Assembly (NCBI RefSeq): GCF_000421105.1
Contig: NZ_ATWF01000001.1
Location: 2,119,407 to 2,183,406, forward strand
Reading direction: 5' to 3'
From: Limisalsivibrio acetivorans
GTDB taxonomy: Bacteria; Chrysiogenota; Deferribacteres; Deferribacterales; Geovibrionaceae
DNA: 64,000 nt
Both the position numbers and the translations under genes were made by a program. Shown here in pieces: positions 9,381 to 16,761 of this stretch (within the stretch, counting starts at the first letter, position 1; every line of letters begins with the position of its first letter). The notes under the pieces were generated by a model. The model was not told where the DNA came from, did no database searches, and saw only the letters and a program-made list of their open reading frames with translations.

Positions 9381-11444
9381 TTAAGCCAGCCTTGAGAGAT
9401 CGCCTGCAAGACCAAAAACATCCCTTAGTCCTGCTAGCATTCCGAGTCGGTTTTTCTTAACGGACTCATCCTCTGCCATAACCATAACGCCGTCGAAGAA
9501 GGCGTTTACGGGTTTGCTGAACCCAAGAAGCTCTCTCAAAGCCTCATCAAAGTCCTCTTGCTCTATCTTTGCCCTGATACTCTTCTCCTTCTCCTCGAAG
9601 GTATCGGCCAAAGCTTTCTCCTCATCCTGCTCAAAGAGATCCCTGCTGAACTTCGGCTCGACCTCTCCCGTTTTCTTCAGGATGTTATTAATTCTCTTAT
9701 ATCCTTGGGATATAACGGCAAACTCTTCAGTCCCCTTTATTTCTCCAAGGGCTTTTGCCGCCTTCTCTATGAGGATTATATCATCGAAATTCTCCTGAAC
9801 AGCATCAAAAGCCTCTGCAGGAATACCCTCATTAAGAAGAAGCTGGCGGAGACGGAGAACGATAAACTCACGAACCTGTCCCTTTACCTCGATCTTATCA
9901 AAGCTTTGATCCTTTTCAAGGAGACCAAGGCTCATGTCAAGAAGACTGCTCAGCCTGAGCCTGTATCCGCCTGACCTGATGATCTGGATTATACCGATGG
10001 CGTTCCTGCGCAGTGCGTAGGGGTCGTTGTTTCCGCTGGGAATGAGACCTATGCAGAAGCAACCGCATATGGTGTCCAGCTTGTCGGCGAGGGAAACAAA
10101 GGCTCCTTCATTGTCGGCGGGCAGATCATCACCTGCAAACCTGGGAAGATAGTGCTCGTAGATAGCTCTGCAGACAGCCTCCGGCTCTTTCTGTAGTCCG
10201 GCATACTCTCTACCCATTATACCCTGAAGCTCGGGGAATTCATAAACCATCTCACTAAGGAGATCAGCCTTACAAAGATACGCAGCTCTGTCCGCATTCT
10301 CTTTAACATCTTTATCGAGTGTGTCGGTAAGGTAGCCTGTTATCTCACGGAAACGCTCCATCTTCTGGTAGGATGTGCCAAGTTTCTCCTGATACACAAC
10401 CTTGCGCAGTTCCTCTGTCCTCTGCTCAAGGGGGACTTTTATGTCGTTCTCATAAAAGAACATTGCATCGCTGAGTCTGGCTCTTAGGACCCGCTCGTAC
10501 CCTGTACGGATCAGGCTCATGTCCTCTGCTCCGGTGTTTGAAACACCCACAAAGCAGTTCATGAGTTTTCCGTTGTTGTCTTCAACGTAAAAATACTTTT
10601 GGTGGTTCTTCATGGAGGTTATGAGGACCTCCGGCGGGAGCTTGAGGAAGTCCTCATTAAAGTAGCCGAGAACAGCTACCGGGGTTTCCACAAGATTAAC
10701 AACCGTATCCAGAAGCTCTTCATCGGTGATTACATTGAGTTCCCCCTGGGAGGATATTGCCTCAATCTGCTCTAAAACGGCTCTTTTACGCTCTGCTGTA
10801 TCAACAATAACCTTCGCCCTTGCCATGGTTTCACGGTAAGAGTCGTAGTCCTTAATCTCGAACTGCTCAGGACACATGATCCTGTGGCCGTATGTGTATT
10901 TGTCTGCTTCGATACCGTCAATCTCGAAGGGGAGCAGCTCGCCGTCGAATATCGACAGAAACCAGTGCACCGGCCTTGCAAAGCGGAAATCGTTATCACC
11001 CCATCTCATGGACTTCTGGAAGGGTATGGCTTTTATTATTGACGGAACAAGCTCACGGAAAAGATCCCTAGTCGGAACACCGATATATTTCTTAACGCCG
11101 GCGAGGTATTCACCTTTGTCCGAGCTGACCTTTTTAAGATCGGCAGTTTCCAGACCTTTAGACTTGGCAAAGCCCAGTCCTGCCTTAGTAAGCCCTCCAT
11201 CAGCATCAAAGGCGATGGACGCCGGTGGGCCCATTATGGTTTCCTCGGAGTCCTTCTGGCGTTCGGCCAGACCATCTACGTATACGTAAAGCCTTCTCGG
11301 CGTACCATCTACAGTAACACCGGAGTAGCTGACATTTGAGCTTTTAAGCTGTTTTTGGAATTCGTTTTTAAGAAAGTCGCAAGCCCTGCCGATAAATCCG
11401 GCAGGAATCTCTTCACTGCCTATCTCAAGAAGATAAAAAGACAT
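9381..11444 (-). CDS. glyS: Glycine--tRNA ligase, beta subunit
   Basis: A 687-residue beta subunit of the bacterial alpha2beta2 glycyl-tRNA synthetase; it begins with the typical LLEIGSEEIPAGFI block and ends with the DALR-type anticodon-binding region (NAFFDGVMVMAED). The ATG at 11444 is preferred over the adjacent one at 11447 because GGGTGA sits right against the latter. The alpha subunit gene glyQ, normally just upstream, is absent: the upstream neighbour is a divergent MarR gene. The alpha subunit must be encoded elsewhere. Confidence 0.96.
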   Translation of the reverse strand: MSFYLLEIGSEEIPAGFIGRACDFLKNEFQKQLKSSNVSYSGVTVDGTPRRLYVYVDGLAERQKDSEETIMGPPASIAFDADGGLTKAGLGFAKSKGLETADLKKVSSDKGEYLAGVKKYIGVPTRDLFRELVPSIIKAIPFQKSMRWGDNDFRFARPVHWFLSIFDGELLPFEIDGIEADKYTYGHRIMCPEQFEIKDYDSYRETMARAKVIVDTAERKRAVLEQIEAISSQGELNVITDEELLDTVVNLVETPVAVLGYFNEDFLKLPPEVLITSMKNHQKYFYVEDNNGKLMNCFVGVSNTGAEDMSLIRTGYERVLRARLSDAMFFYENDIKVPLEQRTEELRKVVYQEKLGTSYQKMERFREITGYLTDTLDKDVKENADRAAYLCKADLLSEMVYEFPELQGIMGREYAGLQKEPEAVCRAIYEHYLPRFAGDDLPADNEGAFVSLADKLDTICGCFCIGLIPSGNNDPYALRRNAIGIIQIIRSGGYRLRLSSLLDMSLGLLEKDQSFDKIEVKGQVREFIVLRLRQLLLNEGIPAEAFDAVQENFDDIILIEKAAKALGEIKGTEEFAVISQGYKRINNILKKTGEVEPKFSRDLFEQDEEKALADTFEEKEKSIRAKIEQEDFDEALRELLGFSKPVNAFFDGVMVMAEDESVKKNRLGMLAGLRDVFGLAGDLSRLA

Positions 11445-11740
11445 CATTCACCCTTTTTAAAGTTAGTCCTAAAGTTATATATTCTAGGGGACCTCTTTTC
11501 AAGAGAAATTCCCTGAAACGGGCTTATTTCAAAGATTTCAGGATATTTTAATGGCATTTCCCGAATTGTTTTATCTCATGAGCCCCCAAAGGATATTATT
11601 TATTCTGCCAAACTTCACATATTAAATAGATGCAGATTCTTTTCAGAGTGTCTGGTTGAATTTCCTTTGATTTAAGAATAGGAAAAAGATGCGTATTTTA
11701 TGTGTGTAATATTTACATCTAAAAATTTACACGCTTTATA

Positions 11741-11792
11741 TTGACATTTCTGATGATTGGATTTATGAATTATCAAATTTAGATAGGATAAT
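11741..11792 (+). promoter_or_regulatory. Sigma-70-type promoter and candidate operator of the MarR gene
   Basis: TTGACA (11741-11746), a 17-base spacer and TATGAA (11764-11769) match the sigma-70 consensus well. Immediately downstream ATTATC (11769-11774) and GATAAT (11787-11792) form an inverted repeat spaced by 12 bases that ends 4 bases before the start codon. The placement suits MarR autorepression (inference). Confidence 0.6.
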
Positions 11793-11796
11793 TAGG

Positions 11797-12249
11797 ATGA
11801 GTGCATACACTTCAATACAGATTATAAGCGGGATCAGGAAGCTTTCCAGGTTCCTTGACAAATACTCAAAGTATCTGAACAACAAGTATCAAATAACCCT
11901 CCCCCAGCTTCTCTGCCTCCATGAGATTCAGAAGGAGGACGGCATTAACCTCACAGAGCTCACGAAGCGGATCAACATAAATAACAGTGCCATTACAGGT
12001 ATTGTGGACCGCCTTGAGGCAAAGGGGTATGTTCAGCGTGCTAAAACGGGTAAGGATCGCAGAACGATCAATATCCTGCTCACCGAAGCGGGCAGGGAGT
12101 TTACAAACCGCTCCTTTGCCATCCTCGAAGAGGACAGTTTCTACGACGACGGAAAGATCAATGACGAGGACGCAGTTAGCCTGATGGAGAGCCTGAATAC
12201 GATAATCGGTTCCCTCGATCCAGAGGTAAAGAAAATCGACCTTGTGTAG
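11797..12249 (+). CDS. MarR-family transcriptional regulator
   Basis: A 150-residue winged-helix protein. Residues about 35-100 give the MarR fold: QLLCLHEI, NLTELTKRININNSAITGIVDRLE (recognition helix) and GYVQRAKTGKDRRTINILLTEAG (wing, with the conserved D-R-R). Proteins of this family are dimeric repressors released by small phenolic or redox signals. It is divergent from glyS and is followed by a convergent repeat cluster, so no target operon is visible other than its own promoter. Ligand unknown. Confidence 0.9.
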   Translation: MSAYTSIQIISGIRKLSRFLDKYSKYLNNKYQITLPQLLCLHEIQKEDGINLTELTKRININNSAITGIVDRLEAKGYVQRAKTGKDRRTINILLTEAGREFTNRSFAILEEDSFYDDGKINDEDAVSLMESLNTIIGSLDPEVKKIDLV

Positions 12250-12304
12250 GTTGGGTGTCGACCTTTCTAAAATTATTTTTTGGAATTTACCATCCATATA
12301 ATCT

Positions 12305-13945
12305 GGGAAATTCATCATCCTGAGAATTTCCCTGGTCTGATTTTATCTATGGAATTTACCATTCATGGAAATTCCATTGTTGTTCGGGCAAGGATACCTT
12401 GCCCTCTCGCACTTCCGGCTACATAAATTGAATACAATTCAATTTAGTTTCGCCTGCAGAGCTCCCATCCATGGGAGCCTTTTATATATATCAACCTTAA
12501 ATGTTTGATTAGCAAAAGCTTTCATGGATGAAAGTGCGCTTGCGTAATTGAGAAGGAAGCCCTTTTCTTTGAATGTCAGAATAATTCCATGGACGGTAAA
12601 TTATTCAAATAGATAAAAGATTTTTTGAGGGTTTGTTAAGGGGTGGTGTGTTCCTGAAAATTTACCTTAGTCTTTAATTATATGTATGGAATTTACCATC
12701 CATGGAAATTCCATTGTTGTTCGGGCAAGGAGACCTTGCCCTCTCGCACTTCCGGCTTCGATATATCTGGGAAATTCATCATCCTGAGAATTTCCCTGCC
12801 GCTACTCTCGGCAAAGCCTTCGCTCCGCTTACTTCCGTTACAGAATATGAAGCATAGCTCCATATTCTTCACTTCAGGGCTTCCATCCATGGAAGCCTGT
12901 TGAGTAGCAACCTCAAACGTGTAATTAGCATAAGCTTTCATGGATGAAAGTGCGCTTGCGTAATTGAGAAGGAAGCCCTTTTCTTTGAATGTCAGAATAA
13001 TTCCATGGACGGTAAATTATTCAAATAGATAAAAGATTTTTTGAGGGGTTGTTAAGGGGTGGTGTGTTCCTGAAAATTTACCTTAGTCTTTAATTATATG
13101 TATGGAATTTACCATCCATGGAAATTCCATTGTTGTTCGGGCAAGGAGACCTTGCCCTCTCGCACTTCCGGCTTCGATATATCTGGGAAATTCATCATCC
13201 TGAGAATTTCCCTGCCGCTACTCTCGGCAAAGCCTTCGCTCCGCTTACTTCCGCTACAGAATATGAAGCATAGCTCCATATTCTTCACTTCAGGGCTTCC
13301 ATCCATGGAAGCCTGTTGAGTAGCAACCTCAAACGTGTAATTAGCATAAGCTTTCATGGATGAAAGTGCGCTTGCGTAATTGAGAAGGAAGCCCTTTTCT
13401 TTGAATGTCAGAATAATTCCATGGACGGTAAATTATTCAAATAGATAAAAGATTTTTTGAGGGGTTGTTAAGGGGTGGTGTGTTCCTGAAAATTTACCTT
13501 AGTCTTTAATTATATGTATGGAATTTACCATCCATGGAAATTCCGTTGTTGTTCGGGCAAGGAGACCTTGCCCTCTCGCACTTCCGGCTTCGATATATCT
13601 GGGAAATTCATCATCCTGAGAATTTCCCTGCCGCTACTCTCGGCAAAGCCTTCGCTCCGCTTACTTCCGTTACAGAATATGAAGCATAGCTCCATATTCT
13701 TCACTTCAGGGCTTCCATCCATGGAAGCCTGTTGAGTAGCAACCTCAAACGTGTAATTAGCATAAGCTTTCATGGATGAAAGTGCGCTTGCGTAATTGAG
13801 AAGGAAGCCTTTTTCTTCGAATGTAAGAATAATTCCATGGATGGGAAATGATTCAGATAGATTAAGATGGGTTTTTGAGGGGTGCGGGGAACTTTGTTCC
13901 CTAAAAAGTTCCCTGCGATCTTAGTTCTACTAATCTATGGAATTT
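12305..13945 (-). repeat. Large hairpin-repeat cluster (copy 2) between convergent marR and yraN
   Basis: This gene-free stretch is a chain of palindromes of the same family as 4651-4824, in the opposite orientation. It opens with a diverged partial unit: hairpins at 12305-12332, 12349-12377, 12461-12479, 12519-12534 and 12579-12606. Three nearly identical 416-bp units follow, then a diverged tail with a GGGGAACTTTGTTCCC hairpin near 13890 and a final CATCCATGG hairpin near 13940. On the minus strand (the yraN strand) many loops read C-AUGGAU-G or CAGGAUG. The short minus-strand frames of 82 codons in each unit simply read through the hairpins and are not convincing genes. The stem at 12461-12479 differs from the stems at 12878-12897 by a T-A to C-G pair swap, which points to selection on structure. 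Confidence 0.85.
12511..13758. repeat. Tandem array, three units of 416 bp
   Basis: Units begin at 12511, 12927 and 13343; the spacing is exactly 416 bases. The units differ at only a few positions: for example TTCCGTTACAG / TTCCGCTACAG / TTCCGTTACAG, and a CCATTG to CCGTTG change in the third. A fourth, diverged start lies at 13759. Near-identity means the expansion is recent or kept uniform by recombination. Confidence 0.93.
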
Positions 13946-13977
13946 TCCATCCATGGAAGACTGTTAGTTATCGGCAT

Positions 13978-14310
13978 TTAGAATGCGTTTTCGATATGTG
14001 TTATTTCATCTTTATCGATGGATATGACATCGAACCGGCAGGGTATTTCCTGTTCTTGTTTAACGATATAGAGTTCCGCAGTTTTTCGCAGTCTGCGCAT
14101 TTTTTCATGGGTAATAGCATCGAGTCCTGTCCCGTATGAGTTATCTGTTCTTGTTTTAACTTCGACGAAGGCGGTTACACCGTCCTTTTCTGCGATGATG
14201 TCTATCTCACCGAAGCGTGACCGGAAATTGCGCTCGCATATCGTATACCCCTTCTTTTTTAGGTATTTAACGGCTTTTGCCTCGCCTTTTTGTCCTCTTA
14301 GGATCTTCAT
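13978..14310 (-). CDS. YraN / UPF0102 family protein
   Basis: A 110-residue protein of the YraN family, a restriction-endonuclease-like fold. The fold's motif is visible as GEIDIIAEKDGVTAFVEVKTR, containing the E...D...ExK catalytic set. The family has been linked to Holliday-junction or DNA processing, but its role is not settled. Its ATG overlaps the rnhB stop codon (ATGA), a pairing seen in many bacteria. It is the last gene of the minus-strand unit and is followed by the repeat cluster with no evident terminator in between. Confidence 0.92.
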   Translation of the reverse strand: MKILRGQKGEAKAVKYLKKKGYTICERNFRSRFGEIDIIAEKDGVTAFVEVKTRTDNSYGTGLDAITHEKMRRLRKTAELYIVKQEQEIPCRFDVISIDKDEITHIENAF

Positions 14311-14834
14311 TTCAGGAAGCTCATCCGGTGCAGGGGGGTCGGACCGTATTTTGCGATTGCCTCCATATGGATCTTTGCGCCGTATCCTTTGTTGGAGTAC
14401 CAGCCGTATTCGGGGTAGTGGATATGCATTCTTTTCATGAGGCGGTCACGGTAGACCTTGGCGAGGATTGATGCGGCGGCGACGCATGGGTGGCTGTCCT
14501 CCGCCTTGAAGGGGTGTTCCATAGGAACATCTATATTGCGGAGTTTGACCGCATCGATGATAACTCTGTCGAAGGGTATAGCCAGTCTTGAAAGGGCTTT
14601 GTGCATCGCCTGCTTTGTGGCTCGCAGGATATTCACCTGGTCGATGAGACCGGAGCAGACGGAGCCGTATGCGTAGGCGGCAGAATTTTCCATAATGAGC
14701 CTGGCCATCGACTCCCGCCGTTTTTCGGTCAGCTTCTTTGAATCGATAAGTCTTTCATGGGAGAAGCCCTCTTTGAGTATGACCGCACAGGCCACAACCG
14801 GCCCTGCAAGGCATCCCCTGCCGACTTCATCCAT
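14307..14834 (-). CDS. rnhB: Ribonuclease HII (start codon uncertain)
   Basis: RNase HII cuts RNA in RNA-DNA hybrids and removes single ribonucleotides. DEVGRGCLAGPVVACA carries the catalytic Asp-Glu pair, and DSHPCVAAASILAKVYRD carries the later aspartate and the AASI-AK motif. The ATG at 14834 directly precedes the catalytic Asp and would delete the first beta strand. Upstream in-frame codons read R-I-I-A-T-A-G before this Met, the normal family N-terminus, and AGAGG lies just before two ATA codons, so translation may begin at a non-AUG codon about 18-21 bases upstream, next to the hypB stop. The frame closes upstream with TGA. Confidence 0.9.
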   Translation of the reverse strand: MDEVGRGCLAGPVVACAVILKEGFSHERLIDSKKLTEKRRESMARLIMENSAAYAYGSVCSGLIDQVNILRATKQAMHKALSRLAIPFDRVIIDAVKLRNIDVPMEHPFKAEDSHPCVAAASILAKVYRDRLMKRMHIHYPEYGWYSNKGYGAKIHMEAIAKYGPTPLHRMSFLK

Positions 14835-14848
14835 TCCGGCGGTAGCTA

Positions 14849-15508
14849 TTATACGCCTCTTTTCTCGTTTACCTTTGTTTCGATCCAGTCAGCGATCTCT
14901 GTGAGTCCTTCCCCTGTTTTGCAGGATGCCTCGAAGATATCAAGCCCCGGGTTAACCCCTATGGCGTACTCACGGCATTTCGCCACATCGAAATCCACAT
15001 GGGGGAGGAGGTCTATCTTATTGATGATGAATGCTGATGATACATGAAACATGGAGGGATACTTAGCAGGCTTGTCCTCACCCTCGGTTACGCTCAGTAC
15101 ACACACCTTCATATCCTCGCCAAGTTCAAATGCGGAGGGGCATACGAGGTTGCCAACGTTCTCTATAACAAGGAGATCGATGTGTCCTTCAAATGATGTC
15201 ATCGCCTTTTGGATATCGTTTGCATCGAGATGGCAGGCACGACCTGTGTTCACCTGAACAGCCTCAACTCCGGCGGCTCTTATCCGCTCTGCATCGTTCT
15301 CTGTCTGAAGATCGCCCTCGATAACCGCAATGCGGAACTTATCGTTAAGCCTTGCAAGCACATCTGCAAGGATGCTTGTTTTTCCGCTTCCTGGGGAGGA
15401 TACGAAGTTGAGCACGAGCGTTTTATCTTTGTCGAATCCCTCTTTCAGGGCAGCTGCGAGGGTTTCGTTCTTTGAAAGTATCTTCTTCTTAACATCTACT
15501 TTTGGCAT
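14849..15508 (-). CDS. hypB: Hydrogenase nickel incorporation GTPase HypB
   Basis: A 219-residue SIMIBI-class GTPase. SSPGSGKTS at about residues 37-45 is the P-loop, EGDLQTENDAERI and NTGRACHLDA hold the metal-binding Cys-His of the G domain, IENVGNLVCPS follows, and NKIDLLPHVDFD is the guanine-specificity loop. It delivers nickel to [NiFe]-hydrogenase large subunits together with HypA. There is no N-terminal CXXCGC or His-rich nickel store. It follows hypA by 9 bases. The hydrogenase it would serve is encoded 18 kb away in this window. Confidence 0.95.
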   Translation of the reverse strand: MPKVDVKKKILSKNETLAAALKEGFDKDKTLVLNFVSSPGSGKTSILADVLARLNDKFRIAVIEGDLQTENDAERIRAAGVEAVQVNTGRACHLDANDIQKAMTSFEGHIDLLVIENVGNLVCPSAFELGEDMKVCVLSVTEGEDKPAKYPSMFHVSSAFIINKIDLLPHVDFDVAKCREYAIGVNPGLDIFEASCKTGEGLTEIADWIETKVNEKRGV

Positions 15509-15517
15509 AACATACTC

Positions 15518-15859
15518 CTAATCGATCTCTATTTCGGTGATGGCGAGCTCTTCACCTGTGAGAAGTTCAACTGCATAGGATGCGCAATGGGGGCAATGAA
15601 GCATTATCGCCTCGAATTCCGAAACCTTGCCGCAATCCTTGCATTTACCCGTGATACCGACATCCTCAATGATCATCTCAGCATCTTCTGCCATCGTTTC
15701 CTCTTTAAGGGCATCGAAGGCGAAGAGGAGCGCATCATTTTCCACAGCCTGGAGCCGACCTATCCGTACGAAAACCTTTGTTATCTTCCCGGCATTGTTG
15801 GCTCTGGCTGTATCAAAAACTATTTCCATCAAACTCTGGGCTATACTGGCTTCATGCAT
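15518..15859 (-). CDS. hypA: Hydrogenase maturation nickel metallochaperone HypA
   Basis: A 113-residue HypA. It starts MHEASIAQ, in which the N-terminal amine and His2 bind nickel, and it carries the zinc site C-K-D-C / C-P-H-C at about residues 72-91. It works with HypB to insert Ni into [NiFe] hydrogenases, and also into urease in some bacteria. The gene has no clear ribosome site and lies 32 bases after the formyltransferase-like gene, so translational coupling is likely. hypCDEF are not in the window. Confidence 0.95.
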   Translation of the reverse strand: MHEASIAQSLMEIVFDTARANNAGKITKVFVRIGRLQAVENDALLFAFDALKEETMAEDAEMIIEDVGITGKCKDCGKVSEFEAIMLHCPHCASYAVELLTGEELAITEIEID

Positions 15860-15891
15860 GGGAGGTAGGATAATACCGGGGTGTTATTACG

Positions 15892-16761
15892 TCAACTGAA
15901 TTCAAGCTCGTCGGGGCGGATGGAAAGACCGTCGCATTCCACCTCCTCCAACATTATTGCACCGGAGCCGCAGGCTATCTCGATCCCCGCACTGTCTCTT
16001 GAGAGAACGGTTCCCGGCTCGCCGTATTCACCCTGCCATTTCTCTGTGGAGGCCTTCCATACGGTGTATTCCTTGCATCCTGAGCGGAAATATGCTCCGA
16101 AGAAGGGTCGGGAGAAGGCTCTTATATGATTGTAGAGGCTGAATGCGTCACGATTGAAGTCGATAACTGCCTCTTTCTTCCGCTTCCTTGCCAGGTAGAA
16201 TGCCTTTGTTTCATCCTGTGGTTCTGGGGTGAACTGCTCCAGCCCGTTGTCCGCAAGGTCGAGGATAAAGCTTGCGGCGCACTCGGCGTATTTCTCTAAA
16301 AAGTCGATGGGGTAATCCTTGAAATCTATACTGATATTTTCCCTGCGGAGTATGTCGCCGCCGTCTATCTTCTCCCCTGCTTTATAGAAGCTCGCTCCCG
16401 AGCGGACAACACCCCTTGCGAACTGCTCTGTAATTGCGCTGTAGCCCCTGTACATAGGCAGGAGTGAGGGGTGAGAATATATGATATAACCGGGGAAATC
16501 ATGGAAAAAGTCCTTTGTCCAGTCGATACATACGGCAACGGTGTCAGCATCCGCCTTGATCCTCCCCTCCTCTTCGGAATAGCGGTTACGGCTTATCTGG
16601 ATGAGCGGGAATTTCATGGCGAAGGGTGAGAAGTCCCTGGAGAGTGCAGTCCGTCTGGCACCGGGTGTATATGTAACAGTATCCGGATAAAAGCTGTATG
16701 AGTCGAGCTTCTCAAGGAGCAGCTCGCCAGTGATGTTGGATGTGAACAGGAGTAGTCTCAC
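15892..16761 (-). CDS. Formyltransferase-family protein, catalytic Asn replaced
   Basis: A 289-residue protein of the methionyl-tRNA/sugar formyltransferase superfamily. The core motif SHPSLLPMYRG and the downstream KIDGGDIL supply the catalytic His and Asp. The conserved Asn two residues before the His is a Tyr here (IIYSHPS), so ordinary 10-formyl-THF chemistry is doubtful. The C-terminal part resembles the FMT-C beta barrel. It starts at a GTG overlapping the DUF2207 stop (GTGA) and is followed by hypA, so it sits in the hydrogenase-maturation unit. HypX is another formyltransferase-like maturation protein, but it is a fusion with a hydratase domain that is absent here. Its function is unassigned. 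Confidence 0.75.
   Translation of the reverse strand: MRLLLFTSNITGELLLEKLDSYSFYPDTVTYTPGARRTALSRDFSPFAMKFPLIQISRNRYSEEEGRIKADADTVAVCIDWTKDFFHDFPGYIIYSHPSLLPMYRGYSAITEQFARGVVRSGASFYKAGEKIDGGDILRRENISIDFKDYPIDFLEKYAECAASFILDLADNGLEQFTPEPQDETKAFYLARKRKKEAVIDFNRDAFSLYNHIRAFSRPFFGAYFRSGCKEYTVWKASTEKWQGEYGEPGTVLSRDSAGIEIACGSGAIMLEEVECDGLSIRPDELEFS

Noticed and set aside
12693-13773. Three 82-codon minus-strand frames, almost identical, in the tandem repeat
   Set aside because: They are copies of one DNA repeat, so their identity is not evidence of coding. They read straight through the hairpins, lack ribosome sites, and the diverged unit at 12305-12606 changes the stem with compensation and breaks the frame.
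12305-13945. CRISPR array
   Set aside because: The 416-bp period with internal palindromes and no short direct repeats with unique spacers excludes CRISPR; no cas gene is nearby.
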